The notes: generated by a model not told the origin, from the sequence alone. A stretch of 64,000 bases of DNA from CAVTWH01 sp963738365 (GCA_963738365.1 CAVTWH010000007.1:186001-250000); one strand, 5' to 3'. Positions 21,986 to 31,190 are shown, counted from the first letter of the stretch. Translations and numbers: made by a program.

Positions 21986-22040
21986 CCGTCTATGGGACGC
22001 CTGCCGGGGCGCCGCCCGCAAGGCCGCTAGTGTTGATCCG

Positions 22041-22295
22041 GTGAAACTCAAGCTCGACCTGCATGACGTCTACAACCGGGGCCAGGACATCGACCGGGCG
22101 CTGCGGCAGGTCATCGACGAGGCGGTGGCGAAGAAGGCCACCCTGGTCGAGATCATCCCGGGCAAGGGTTCCGGCCAGTTGAAGAAGCGGGTGCTGCGGT
22201 TCCTGGACCAGAAGGAGATCAAGGCGCTCTACCACCGGGTCGAGAAGGACTCCCAGAACTGGGGCCGGCTGTTCGTCCACTTCCGGTTCAAGTAG
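22041..22295 (+). CDS. Small Smr-domain protein
   Basis: The 84-residue protein starts at GTG 22041 and is essentially one Smr (small MutS-related) domain: 'KLKLDLHDVYNRGQDIDRAL', 'LVEIIPGKGSGQLKKRVLRFL' and 'WGRLFVHFRFK'. The usual HGKG of nuclease-type Smr domains is PGKG here. Smr domains bind or nick DNA/RNA, and the stand-alone form is common in actinobacteria with unknown function. It is divergent from the ABC ATPase gene with 55 bp between starts, and is followed by a hairpin. Confidence 0.88.
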   Translation: MKLKLDLHDVYNRGQDIDRALRQVIDEAVAKKATLVEIIPGKGSGQLKKRVLRFLDQKEIKALYHRVEKDSQNWGRLFVHFRFK

Positions 22296-22314
22296 GACCC
22301 GGCCGGTACACGCA

Positions 22315-22350
22315 GCAGGCCCCACCGCCTCTTGGGCAGATGGGGCCTGC
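22315..22350 (+). terminator. Hairpin after the Smr gene
   Basis: Perfect 10-bp stem GCAGGCCCCA / TGGGGCCTGC (22315-22324, 22341-22350), 20 bases past the Smr stop. Confidence 0.7.
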
Positions 22351-22813
22351 GCTCGATGGTCGGCGCCAGAGGTGCCGCGTCGACCAGTCTGCGGGCGTCG
22401 GCCCCGCGGGGGTACCCACCCGGGCCGTTGCTTGAGGCACCGACGATGCCCCGGGACGCCGCGGTCTGCCAGGAGAACGCGGTACGGCGTGCCAGAGGTC
22501 ACAGCAAACCAGCGCAGTAGCGGACAAAGCACCGAGCTGTCCGGTGCCCGGCAGAGCGCCTTCGCGGTACCACCGTCCCGGTAAGTTTCACGCTCCGGCC
22601 CGGCGCAGCGGTGCTCCGGTTGACGGGCGTCGAAGTACCCGCAGAGACTGGCGAACGCCGGGCATCTGGCGCGACCGGGGGCAACCGGGACGCGCGTACC
22701 CGCGTCGTATCCGCTGACGCGGCCCGAAGACCCAGCCGCACGGGCGCGCCGGCTGGGCCCACCGTCCACCGGAATGTGTGCCCCGTCGCCGGGGCTGGAA
22801 AGGCACCGCATCC
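22351..22813. other. Intergenic region upstream of the cellulase
   Basis: No credible gene is seen in these 460 bp. GC content dips near 22570-22600 (GGTAAGTTTCACG), a possible promoter zone. No perfect CebR-like palindrome was found, so cellulase control by the window's LacI protein is not supported here. Confidence 0.5.
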
Positions 22814-24544
22814 ATGGCTACCACCCGTCTTCGCAAGGGCTGGCGCAGGGCGCTGATCGGGGCGTTCAGCGCCGCCGTCACCGCCGCCGCGACCGCCGTC
22901 CTGGCCATCTCGTTCGCCGCCCCGCAGGCACAGGCGGCCAGCATCGGTACCGGCACCGGCTACCTGCACACCAACGGCAACAAGATCGTCGACTCCACCG
23001 GGGCCACTGTGCGGCTCACCGGGCTCAACTGGTTCGGCATGGAGACCGACAACAAGACGTTCCACGGGCTGTGGGCGTCGGTCACCTGGAAGTCCATGAT
23101 CGACCACATGGCGTCGCTCGGATACAACACCATCCGGGTGCCGTTCTCCGGTGACGCCCTCAAGTCCGGTGCCGCGGCCACCAGCGTGAACACCGCCTCC
23201 AACCCGGACCTGATCGGGCTGTCCCCGCTACAGATCCTGGACAAGGTGGTCGACTACGCCGGCAGCAAGGGCATGCGCATCCTGCTCGACCGGCACCGGC
23301 CGGACAGCTCCGCGCAGACCGCGCTGTGGTACACCCCCTCGGTCTCCGAGGCCAGCGAGATCGCCGACTGGAAGCTGCTGGCCGCCCGGTACGCGAACAA
23401 CCCCACGGTGATCGGCGCCGACCTGTGGAACGAGCCGCACGCCGACGGGACCGACCCGCAGGGCACCGGCTCCTGCTGGGGCTGCGGCGACACCGCCCAC
23501 GACTGGCGGCTGGCCGCCGAGCGGCTCGGCAACGCTGTGCTGTCGGCCAACCCGCACTGGCTGATCATCGTGGAGGGCACCAGCTGCCTGACCAGCGGTA
23601 CCCCGAACGTCTGGGACAGCACCCCGGACGACCCGCTGGCCTGTGACTGGTGGGGCGGCAACCTCTCCGGTGTGGCCCAGTACCCGGTCCGGCTCAGCGT
23701 GGCCAACCAGCTCGTCTACTCGGCGCACGACTACGGCATCTCGGTCTACGACCGGCAGCCCTGGTTCAAGGACGCCAACTTCCCGAACAACCTGCCCGAC
23801 ATCTGGGACCACTTCTGGGGCTACATCTACAAGCAGAACATCGCCCCCATCCTGGTCGGCGAGTTCGGCTCCACCCTGGCCAACCCGCTGGACGTGCAGT
23901 GGATGACCAAGCTGATGGCCTACATGGGCACCGGCACCAGCGGGATGTCGTTCACCTACTGGTCGTGGAACCCCGACTCCGGGGACACCGGCGGCATCGT
24001 CTCCGACGACTGGGTCACGGTGAACCAGGCCAAGCAGAACATCGTCGGCCCGTACCTGATCCCGCCGGTCGGCGGCGGCCAGAGCCAGGGCCCGACGGCG
24101 ACGCCGACGTCCGTGTCGCCGACGCCGACCCGGACCGTCTCGCCCACGCCCACCCGGACCGTCTCGCCCACGCCCACCCTGTCGGTGTCGCCCACCGTGT
24201 CGGTGTCGCCGAGCCGCTCCACCTCACCCACCCCCACCTCGGGGACCGACGGCTGCTCGGTGACCTACGCCGTGCAGAGCTCCTGGGCGCAGGGCTTCAC
24301 CACCAACGTGACGGTGAAGAACAACGGCACCAGCACGCTCAACGGCTGGACGGTGAAGTGGACCGTACCCTCCGGGGTGACGCTGGCCAGTGGCTGGAGC
24401 GCCACCTTCGCCAGCAGCGGTACCAGCTGGACGATGACGCCGCCGAGCTGGGCGGCCACGCTGGCGCCGGGCGCCACGTTCAGCTACGGGTTCCAGGCGA
24501 ACGGGCCGTCGAGCCCGACGCCGAGCGGTATCACCTGTTCCTGA
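22814..24544 (+). CDS. Secreted GH5 endoglucanase with C-terminal CBM2
   Basis: The 576-residue protein starts at ATG 22814 behind GGAAAGG. It has a signal peptide (about 1-42, ending 'PQAQAAS') and a GH5 TIM barrel (about 45-415), with acid/base Glu207 in 'GADLWNEPHADG', a His-Asp-Tyr at 305-307 ('YSAHDYG') and nucleophile Glu350 in 'PILVGEFGS'. A Pro/Thr/Ser linker follows (about 424-479, with repeated 'TPTRTVSP'), then a family 2 cellulose-binding module (480-576, 'GCSVTYAVQSSWAQGF..W..TFSYGFQANG'). The role is extracellular endo-beta-1,4-glucanase. The large linker separates the catalytic and binding domains. A strong hairpin terminates it. Confidence 0.95.
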   Translation: MATTRLRKGWRRALIGAFSAAVTAAATAVLAISFAAPQAQAASIGTGTGYLHTNGNKIVDSTGATVRLTGLNWFGMETDNKTFHGLWASVTWKSMIDHMASLGYNTIRVPFSGDALKSGAAATSVNTASNPDLIGLSPLQILDKVVDYAGSKGMRILLDRHRPDSSAQTALWYTPSVSEASEIADWKLLAARYANNPTVIGADLWNEPHADGTDPQGTGSCWGCGDTAHDWRLAAERLGNAVLSANPHWLIIVEGTSCLTSGTPNVWDSTPDDPLACDWWGGNLSGVAQYPVRLSVANQLVYSAHDYGISVYDRQPWFKDANFPNNLPDIWDHFWGYIYKQNIAPILVGEFGSTLANPLDVQWMTKLMAYMGTGTSGMSFTYWSWNPDSGDTGGIVSDDWVTVNQAKQNIVGPYLIPPVGGGQSQGPTATPTSVSPTPTRTVSPTPTRTVSPTPTLSVSPTVSVSPSRSTSPTPTSGTDGCSVTYAVQSSWAQGFTTNVTVKNNGTSTLNGWTVKWTVPSGVTLASGWSATFASSGTSWTMTPPSWAATLAPGATFSYGFQANGPSSPTPSGITCS

Positions 24545-24559
24545 CCGACCGGTCACGCA

Positions 24560-24593
24560 GTGCGCCCCGGGAGCCTCGGCTCCCGGGGCGCAC
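24560..24593. terminator. Hairpin after the cellulase
   Basis: Perfect 15-bp stem (24560-24574 with 24579-24593, 4-base loop), 16 bases after the cellulase stop and ahead of the convergent AtzH-like gene at 24614. Confidence 0.85.
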
Positions 24594-24613
24594 CCGTTTC
24601 TCTGCCTGAGTGG

Positions 24614-25000
24614 TCAGTCGGCCCGGCCGGGCCAGGAGACGTGCGCGGTGACGATGCGCCACCCCGCGGGGGTACGCCGCCAGGTCTGCGACTGGCGCCC
24701 GGGCGGTGAGCCGTGCGGGTAGTCGAAGCCGGTCGTCACCACCGCCGTGTCGGTGCCGAAGGTGGTGACCACGGTGTCGTAGAGGCGCCGGCCGGGCGGT
24801 ACCGGCGGCTCGGCCAGCCGCCACTGGCGCAACTCGGTGAAGCCGCGCTGAGCGTCGGCCAGGCCGAAGCGGACCAGCGCCGGATGCGCCCAGAACCAGC
24901 CGACCAGGCTGTCGTTGTCGCCGTCCACCAGCGCCTTCTCGTACGCCTGGAACGCCTCGGTGACCTCGGCGACCACGTCCGCCCGGTTGATCTCGTCCAC
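24614..25000 (-). CDS. AtzH-like / HpxZ-type protein (DUF3225)
   Basis: The 128-residue NTF2/SnoaL-fold protein opens 'MDEINRADVVAEVTEAFQAY' with 'LVDGDNDSLVGWFWAHPALV' and ends 'RRTPAGWRIVTAHVSWPG', the signature of the AtzH-like family. Family members accompany amidases acting on ureides: HpxZ in oxalurate use, AtzH in cyanuric acid/carboxybiuret metabolism. Its place beside allophanate and biuret hydrolases fits that theme. A strong hairpin separates it from the permease, so it may be a separate transcript or depend on read-through. Its biochemical role here is inferred only from family and neighbours. Confidence 0.85.
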   Translation of the reverse strand: MDEINRADVVAEVTEAFQAYEKALVDGDNDSLVGWFWAHPALVRFGLADAQRGFTELRQWRLAEPPVPPGRRLYDTVVTTFGTDTAVVTTGFDYPHGSPPGRQSQTWRRTPAGWRIVTAHVSWPGRAD

Positions 25001-25027
25001 GCCGCACTCCCGTCCTACGCAGATGGA

Positions 25028-25063
25028 GGTGGGGCAGCCGGCCCCCGGGCCGGCTGCCCCACC
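25028..25063 (-). terminator. Strong palindromic terminator after the permease
   Basis: A nearly perfect palindrome of 17-bp arms (25028-25044 and 25047-25063) centred on CCCGGG, directly beyond the permease stop at 25070. Confidence 0.8.
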
Positions 25064-25069
25064 GGTCGG

Positions 25070-26746
25070 TCAGACCGTCGCCGGTTCCAGCGGTTCGTCC
25101 AGCCCCTTGGCGCCGGCCAGTTCCTGCTCGGCGGCGTCGGGGGCGGGTGACTGGTCGGGTACCGACACCGCGCCGCCGTGCACCGCGTCCAGCGCCAGCT
25201 CCTCGGCGTCGGGCACCCGGGGCGCCGGCTTACCCAGCGCGAAGAGCAGCAGTACCACCGCCATGCCGAGGTAGCCCAGGGCTACCGGGCCGTTGGCGTC
25301 CCAGCCGACCTTCGGCGCGTGGATCAGCCCGACGAAGGACAGCAGCGCGGCGATGCCGGCGAACGCGGCCGCCGAGACCAGCCGTTTGTCGATCACGAAG
25401 GCGACGATGGCGCCCAGGAACAGGCCGGCCAGGATGGCGCCCTGGCCCAGCGTGTTCAACCCGTTGTAGACCACGCCGGCGCCCTCCAGTTTCGCCTCCC
25501 CGACGGCGGCGGCGCTGGTACCGGCCGCGCCGAGCGCGTTGTCCACCAGGCCGGCGGCCCACGAGGCGATGTTCGGAATCAGCGCGGCGATCACCGCGGC
25601 GGCGTGCGCCCGGGGGGTGAACTGGAACGCCTGGGCGCCGATCAGCAGGCCGATGTAGAGCAGGATGGGCACGATCGCGGGCAACGGGAAGATCGCCCCG
25701 AGCACCCCGAACAGTCCCAGGAAACACAGCAGCGCGATAGCCACCCCGGTGGCCATCGAGTACCCGCTGCGCCCGCCGGCCTTCTTCCAGCCCGGGTGTC
25801 CGATGTAGACGGCCGGCGGGAAGGGCGAGCCGAGCGCCGAACCGATCACCGCGCCGATCCCGTCGGCCAGCAGCACGCTGCGCAGATTGTAGGAGTCCCC
25901 GGCGGCCGCCGCGCTCTCCACATTGGACATGCCCTCGGTGAAGTTGTAGACGCCCAGCGGGATGGCGGTGGCCAGCAGCGGGCCGATGTGCGACAGGCCG
26001 TCGAAGAGCAGCCCCAGGTGCAGGGTGGGGATCGACAGCGCGATCTCCTTGGCCGCGGTCGACACGTCCGGTCCGGACATCTGCCCGCCGATCCAGGCGA
26101 TCGCGGTGCCGACCAGCAGGCCGGCCAGGCCGATCGGGAAGTTGAACGGCAGCTTGATGTCGGTGAGCAGGCCGATCAGCAGCAGCGCGAAGACCGGCAG
26201 CGCCACCCAGGCCAGCGCCCACATCCGGGCCGCCGGCAGCATCGAGATGAAGGTGATCGAGATGCCGGCGAGGGTACCCAGCATCGCCGCGCGGGGGGCG
26301 TACTTGCGGATGAGCGGGCCGACGAAGGCGCCGATCATCACGATCACGCCGATGATGAACGCCCACGCCACGCCGGCCTGCCAGGCCCGGGTGGCGTCCT
26401 TGGTCTGCACGTAGATGGGCAGCATGATGAGGAACACCACGATGAACATGTGCGGCACGCTGGGCCCGTAGGGCATCGCGGTGACGTCGGTACGCCCCTC
26501 CCGGCGGGCCAGCCGGCGGGCCAGGAAGCTGTAGTAGACGTTCCCGGCGACCAGGGCGATGCCCAGCGCCGGCAGGATCGAGCCGTAGACGCTCTTCGGC
26601 GACAGGTGCACCACGAACAGGCAGAGGGAGGTCAGGGTGAGCACGTTGACCAGGACGTTGATGCCCAGGCCGGAGAAGGCGTTGGTGTCACCGCGGACCC
26701 AGTAGGGTAGCGCCGAGGCGCCGGGCGACTTGGCGAGTTTGATCAT
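25070..26746 (-). CDS. NCS2/AzgA-like nucleobase-type permease
   Basis: The 558-residue integral membrane protein has about 12-14 hydrophobic helices from residue 25 onward, and a charged, probably cytoplasmic C-tail after about residue 505. 'GRTDVTAMPYGPSVPHMFIV', 'GPLIRKYAPRAAMLGTLAGI' and the long 'VYNFTEGMSNVESAAAAGDS' block are typical of the xanthine/uracil/AzgA permease superfamily. It lies 15 bp after the second cysteine hydrolase gene in the same direction, making it the last gene of the ureide operon and the likely importer for its substrate (biuret, triuret or another ureide). The exact substrate cannot be read from sequence. Confidence 0.87.
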   Translation of the reverse strand: MIKLAKSPGASALPYWVRGDTNAFSGLGINVLVNVLTLTSLCLFVVHLSPKSVYGSILPALGIALVAGNVYYSFLARRLARREGRTDVTAMPYGPSVPHMFIVVFLIMLPIYVQTKDATRAWQAGVAWAFIIGVIVMIGAFVGPLIRKYAPRAAMLGTLAGISITFISMLPAARMWALAWVALPVFALLLIGLLTDIKLPFNFPIGLAGLLVGTAIAWIGGQMSGPDVSTAAKEIALSIPTLHLGLLFDGLSHIGPLLATAIPLGVYNFTEGMSNVESAAAAGDSYNLRSVLLADGIGAVIGSALGSPFPPAVYIGHPGWKKAGGRSGYSMATGVAIALLCFLGLFGVLGAIFPLPAIVPILLYIGLLIGAQAFQFTPRAHAAAVIAALIPNIASWAAGLVDNALGAAGTSAAAVGEAKLEGAGVVYNGLNTLGQGAILAGLFLGAIVAFVIDKRLVSAAAFAGIAALLSFVGLIHAPKVGWDANGPVALGYLGMAVVLLLFALGKPAPRVPDAEELALDAVHGGAVSVPDQSPAPDAAEQELAGAKGLDEPLEPATV

Positions 26747-26761
26747 TATGGCTGTGCTCCT

Positions 26762-27452
26762 TCAGGCAGTGGTCGGGGTGGCCGCGCTACGCAGCGCGGC
26801 GAGGAAGGCGCCTGACTCGGCGACCCAGCCGAAGATGCCGCCCTGGGCCGCGATCATCTCGATGCCGACCCGCTGGAACTCCGGGAAGTACGAGCCGACA
26901 CAGTCGGCCAGCACCAGGCACTCGTACCCGCGGTCGTTGGCTTCCCGGACCGTGGTGTGTACGCACACCTCGGTGGTCACCCCGGTGACCACCAGGCTCT
27001 TGATGCGACCACTCAGTCAGCAGGTCGCCGAGTCCGGTGGCGTAGAAGGCGCCCTTGCCCGGCTTGTCGATGACCGGCTCGCCGGGCGCCGGGGCAAGCT
27101 CGTCCACGATGTCGTGCCCCTCCTCGCCCCGGATGAGGATGCGCCCGCGCGGCCCCGGGTCACCGATGCGCATGCTCGGTGCGCCCCGGGCCAGCTTGGC
27201 CGGCGGGCAGTCGGACAGGTCGGGCTCGTGCCCCTCCCGGGTGTGCACGATGCGCAGGCCCAGTTCCCGGCAGCCGGCCAGCAGGGCGGCGGTCGGTTCG
27301 ATGGTGCGGCGCAGCTGGCCGACGTCGTTGCCGAGCGTCTCGCCGAAGCCGCCCGGCTCCAGGAAGTCGCGCTGCATGTCGATGACGATCAGCGCGGTGC
27401 TGGCCGGGTCGAAGGAGTAGGCGTAGGGGCGTGCGTCGACGGTGGCGGTCAC
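26762..27452 (-). CDS. Isochorismatase-like cysteine hydrolase (second ureide hydrolase), frameshifted
   Basis: GTG 27452 overlaps the biuret hydrolase stop (GTGA). Asp of 'TALIVIDMQRDFLEPGGFG', Lys of 'VIDKPGKGAFYATGLGD' and Cys of 'VTGVTTEVCVHTTVREANDR' form the family's catalytic triad. Between 'GDLLTE' and 'IKSLVVTG' (about 27005-27025) the frame changes; the gene has one base more than a multiple of three. The C-terminus then reads normally ('GSYFPEFQRVGIEMIAAQGG'). Restored length is 229 residues. It is a close paralogue of the neighbouring biuret hydrolase. A triuret hydrolase role would fit the TrtA-BiuH-AtzF route, but is an inference. Confidence 0.82.
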
Positions 27453-28164
27453 AGCGGGCTCCCGGTGGTCGCGGCGATGATGTCCTCGGAGGTCGACACG
27501 CAGCCGAAGACGCCGCCCTGCATGGTCACCATGTGCAGGGCGGCGGCGTGGTTGCCCGGGTCGGTGGCGCCGGTGCAGTCGGCCAGGATCACGCACTCGT
27601 AACCCCGGTCGTTGGCCTCCCGCATGGTCGTGTGCACGCAGACGTCGGTGGTGATGCCGGTGAGGATCAGGTGGGTGATGCCCTTGGTGCGCAGCACCAG
27701 ATCCAGGTTGGTGGCGTAGAAGGCGCCCTTGCCGGGCTTGTCGATGACCACCTCGCCGGGGAGCGGGGCCACCTCGGGCACGATCTCCCAGCCGGGCTCG
27801 CCCTTCACCAGGATGCGTCCGCACGGGCCGGCCGAGCCGATCTCCGCCCCGATCCGGGCCGACCGCCAGCGCTTGTTCGCCGGCAGGTCGGACAGGTCCG
27901 CATCGTGCCCCTCCCGGGTGTGGATCACGGTCATCCCCAGCGACCGGACGTGCTCCAGCAGCTTTGCGGTGCTGGGCAGGCCGGCCCGGGTGAGTTCGAT
28001 GTCGTAGCCCATGGCGTCGACGTAGCCGCCCGGGCCGCAGAAGTCGGTCTGCCAGTCGATGCAGACCAGCGCGGTACGCGAGACGTCCACCGAGCCGTCG
28101 TACGGCCAGGGGTAGGGGTCGGCCGGACCGGGCCGATACGGGGCGAAGCGGTAGGGGTCGCCAT
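27449..28164 (-). CDS. biuH: Biuret amidohydrolase, frameshift next to the start codon
   Basis: The body closely matches Rhizobium biuret hydrolase as I remember it: 'ADPYPWPYDG', 'IDWQTDFCGPGGYVDAMGYD', 'VIHTREGHDADLSDLPANKR', 'GPCGRILVKGEPGW', 'TGITTDVCVHTTMREANDRG' and 'MVTMQGGVFGCVS'. Catalytic Asp, Lys ('DKPGKGAFYAT') and Cys are present. ATG 28164 overlaps the allophanate hydrolase stop (TGATG) but is out of frame with 'DPYRFAPYRPGPADPYPWPY'. One missing base after ATGGC would restore a 238-residue protein. An internal GTG (SV|DVSRTALVC) is a poorer alternative. It hydrolyses biuret to allophanate plus ammonia. Confidence 0.85.
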
Positions 28165-30283
28165 CAGGCCTCCATTCGGTGCTGCGCGGGGGATTGCGGG
28201 CCGGCGGCCAGGTACGCCCGCCAGCCGCCGTGTGCGGTGATGTCCTCGGTGCCGGCCGCCGCGTACGCCTCGCAGAGGAAGCCGGTGGCCTCGCTGCCGT
28301 CGGCGAGCAGCACCCTGCCCAGACAGAGCGGGGCCGCCACGCCGGCCAGGAAGCTGCCCACCGTGGCGGCCGGCAGCGCCCACAGCTCGACCTCGATGCC
28401 GGCGCCGCCGTCCGGTACCCGGACCAGCCCCGGTACGCCGGTGGGCAGGCGGTGCAGCCGGTACACCGGCGCGGTGCGGGCGGTGGCCGCCAGCACGGCG
28501 CCCCGGCTGGCCAGTTCGTGGTGGCGCGGCTCGCCCAGCAGGTGCTTGCCCACGACGGCAAGCAACACCGTGCCGCCGGCGCCGCGTCGCCGGTGGCCGC
28601 GTCGCCTACCGCCGCGTCGGCGGTCGTCGTGTCGGCGGTCCGGGCGGCGCTGGCCGCGATGGTGGTTGGCGCGGCGGCGGCGGGCGCGGTGCCGGCGGGT
28701 CTGCTGGCGGCGGGTTCGGCGCCAGCCGGTGCGGTGACGGTGGCGGCGGGCACGGTGCCAGCCGGTACCGTCGGTGCGGGTGCGGGTGCGGGTGCGGGTG
28801 CGGGTGCGGGTGCGGGTGCGGTCCAGGTTGGTGGGCTGAGGGTGGCGCCGGAGGAGGGAGCCGGCGCCGACCCGTCCGGGGCGCCGGCTGGCGCGTCGGG
28901 TAGTGCCGGGGCCGCGGGCGGCGGCCCGGCGAGGCTGCTCTCCCCGCCGGTCAGGGCGCTGGCCAGGGCGGCGAGCGTGGCGTCGGTGAACGCGGGGCCG
29001 ATGACCGACACGCCGGCCGGCCGTCCGTCCACGGTGGAGCCGGCCGGCAGCGCCACGGCGGCCAGGTCGAGCAGGTTGACGAACTGGGTGTACCGGCCCA
29101 GGGTCAGGTTGTGCGCGATCGGCTCGCGGGCGATCTCGGCGATCGTGAACGTGGTCGGCACGGTGGGCAGCAGCAGCGCGTCGACGCCGGTGAAGACCTC
29201 GGCGGCGACGGCGGCCAGGGCGCGCAGCCGGTGCTGGGCGCGGAACACGGCGGCGGCGTCGTACCCGGCGCCGGTGGCCAGCACCCGGCGGGTCACCGGA
29301 TGCACCGACTCCGGCCGGGCCGCCAGGAAAGCGTCCAGGTCGGCCAGGCGTTCGGCGACCAGCGCGTCCTGGTAGAGCAGGTCGCCGGCGGCCAGGAACG
29401 GGGTCAGGTCCACCGGGACCACCGCGCCGACCAGCCCGGCCGCCTGCCGTACGGCGGCGGCGAAGGCGGCGCGCATCGGCGCGTCACCGGCGAAGTCGAG
29501 GGCGTCCGGGTCGGGTACGCCCAGCCGGAGGCGGGCCGGGGGCACGGTGGTCGACGCCGGTGCCGGCCGGTCCCACGGGCCGACCGGGTCGCCACCGGCC
29601 AGGGCGGCGACCAGAGCGGCGTCGGCGACGGTCGTGGCGAAGACGCAGACGCAGTCCAGGGAGCGGCAGGCGGGGACGACGCCGACGGTGCTGAGCAGTC
29701 CACGGGTGGGCTTGACGCCGACGATGCCGTTGAGCGCCGCGGGTACCCGACCGGAGCCGGCGGTGTCCGTACCGAGTGCGAAGCTGCACAGCCCGGCGGC
29801 CACCGCGACAGCCGAACCGGAGCTGGAGCCGCCGGAGATCAGCCCGCCGCCGAAGACGCTCTCGCAGGCGCCGTAGGGGGAGCGGGTACCGGTCAGCCCG
29901 GTGGCGAACTGGTCGAGGTTGGTCTTGCCGACCAGGATCGCCCCGGCGTCGAGCAGCCGGCGCACCACCGGGGCGTCGGCCGCCGGCTGGTAGCTGAAGT
30001 CCGGGCAGGCCGCCGTGGTGGGCAGGCCGGCGGTGTCGATGTTGTCCTTGACCGCGAACGGGATACCGCCCAGCGGTGCCTCGGGGTCGGCGGCAGCGGC
30101 GGCGCGCAGCAGTTCGTCGTCGGGTACCCGGCTGATCCAGACGTGGTCCTCGCCACGGGCGGCGATCCGGTCCAGAATCTCCTCGACGACGTCGGTGGGG
30201 CGCAGCCGCCCGGCCCGGAACGCCGTCCGCAGGGCGCCCACACCGAGAGTCGCGCCGATCGCCGCGCCGGAAGCCGTCTGCAT
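28164..30283 (-). CDS. atzF: Allophanate hydrolase with long Ala/Pro linker and frame change
   Basis: ATG 30283 starts an amidase-signature domain (about 1-460). Its Ser-cisSer-Lys triad is formed by Lys in 'GIPFAVKDNIDTAG' and serines in 'GGGLISGGSSSGSAVAV' and 'ALGTDTAGSGRVPAAL'. The C-terminal AtzF domain ('VLLAVVGKHLLGEPRHHELA', 'EATGFLCEAYAAAG', 'GGWRAYLAAG') lies in another frame. The switch is near 28565-28590, and the length is one base short of a multiple of three. Between them is a low-complexity Ala/Pro/Thr linker of about 120 residues with eight GGTGCG units, much longer than normal. It converts allophanate to ammonia and CO2. Confidence 0.85.
28773..28820. repeat. Hexanucleotide microsatellite, eight GGTGCG units
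   Basis: Eight perfect tandem copies inside the allophanate hydrolase linker, encoding alternating Ala-Pro on the minus strand. Unit number changes keep the frame; single-base slippage would not. The neighbouring 28565-28770 is also repetitive (GGCGGG-rich). Confidence 0.95.
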
Positions 30284-30292
30284 ACTCTCGAT

Positions 30293-30300
30293 TGTCGACA
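30293..30300. promoter_or_regulatory. TGTCGACA palindrome near the ureide operon start
   Basis: An 8-bp palindrome within ATTGTCGACAGAAT, 10 bp upstream of the allophanate hydrolase start in a locally AT-rich stretch. TTGTC-type half sites are common for FCD-class GntR repressors, and such a regulator is encoded next door. Short, so weak evidence. Confidence 0.35.
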
Positions 30301-30485
30301 GAATGATTTCCCGCACCCGCGCGCAATGTAACGCGCTGATGTCACAGCCTTCACGAACCGGACGGCCGGCGCATTCGGGCCGTTCCGGCGAGACCCGGGC
30401 CGGGGCGGTCAAGGTCGGGCCGGGACGGTGAGGCTCCGGGAGGGTCAGGCTCCGGGCCGGGAGGGTAAGGGTCGGGCCGGGACCG

Positions 30486-31154
30486 TCAGGGCAGGTAGTC
30501 GCGGGCGCCGTGGGCGGACAGGGCGGCCTGGACGTCGGCCGGGTCGCCCTGCTCCACGGCGGCGAACAGGCGCTCGTGCCGGCGTACGCCGTCCATCGGG
30601 TCGGCCTTGGTCTCCGCCTCGCGGCGCAGGTTGACCGCCATGTAGAGCTGGATCTTGGTGAGGATCTGGTCGTACACCTGGGACAGCTGGCGGTTGCCGG
30701 CGAGCGTCGCCAGCGACACGTGGAAGCCCCGGTGGGCGTCCGCGATGGCCAGCCGGTCGCCGCCCACGGCGGCCCGCCGCATCACGGCCAGCGCCGCCCG
30801 CATGCCGTCCAGTTCGACGGGGTCGGTCACCGGCAGTGAGGTGGTCACCGCGTGCCGCTCCAGGACGTCACGCACGGCGTACAACTCGTGCACGTCGCGG
30901 TCGGAGAGGGTGGCCACCCGGGACCCGCGCCGGGGCGTGTGCTCCACCAGCCCCTGCTCGGCCAGCAGCCGCAGCGCCTCCCGCAGCGGCGCGCGGCTGA
31001 TCCCCAGCCGACGGGTGAGCTGCTCCTCGACCAGCCGCTCGCCGGGGTCGGCGGCGCCGGACAGGATCTCGTGCTTCAGCCGGGCGACCGCCAATTCGAC
31101 CAGGCTGAGGCTCGTCAACTCGCCACCCACCTGGGGTACGGCCACCTCGGTCAC
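30486..31154 (-). CDS. GntR-family regulator, FCD (FadR) subfamily
   Basis: The 222-residue protein starts at GTG 31154 ('MTEVAVPQVGGELTSLSLVE'). The N-terminal winged helix has 'VEEQLTRRLGISRAPLREAL' and 'EHTPRRGSRVATLSDRDVHE', and a C-terminal FCD ligand-binding helical bundle covers about 85-222, with metal/ligand-binding histidines in 'DAHRGFHVSLATLAGNRQLS' and 'RRHERLFAAVEQGDP'. It is the first gene on the minus side of the ureide cluster, 200 bp before allophanate hydrolase. It is the natural candidate repressor, induced by biuret or a breakdown product. It is divergent from a small P-loop kinase gene. Confidence 0.9.
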   Translation of the reverse strand: MTEVAVPQVGGELTSLSLVELAVARLKHEILSGAADPGERLVEEQLTRRLGISRAPLREALRLLAEQGLVEHTPRRGSRVATLSDRDVHELYAVRDVLERHAVTTSLPVTDPVELDGMRAALAVMRRAAVGGDRLAIADAHRGFHVSLATLAGNRQLSQVYDQILTKIQLYMAVNLRREAETKADPMDGVRRHERLFAAVEQGDPADVQAALSAHGARDYLP

Positions 31155-31190
31155 GGGGACAAGTCTGCCAGGGATACATTCGCCTGTGTG

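Noticed and set aside
22351..22813. CebR-type operator before the cellulase
   Set aside because: No near-perfect palindrome was found; scattered GC-rich words are expected by chance.
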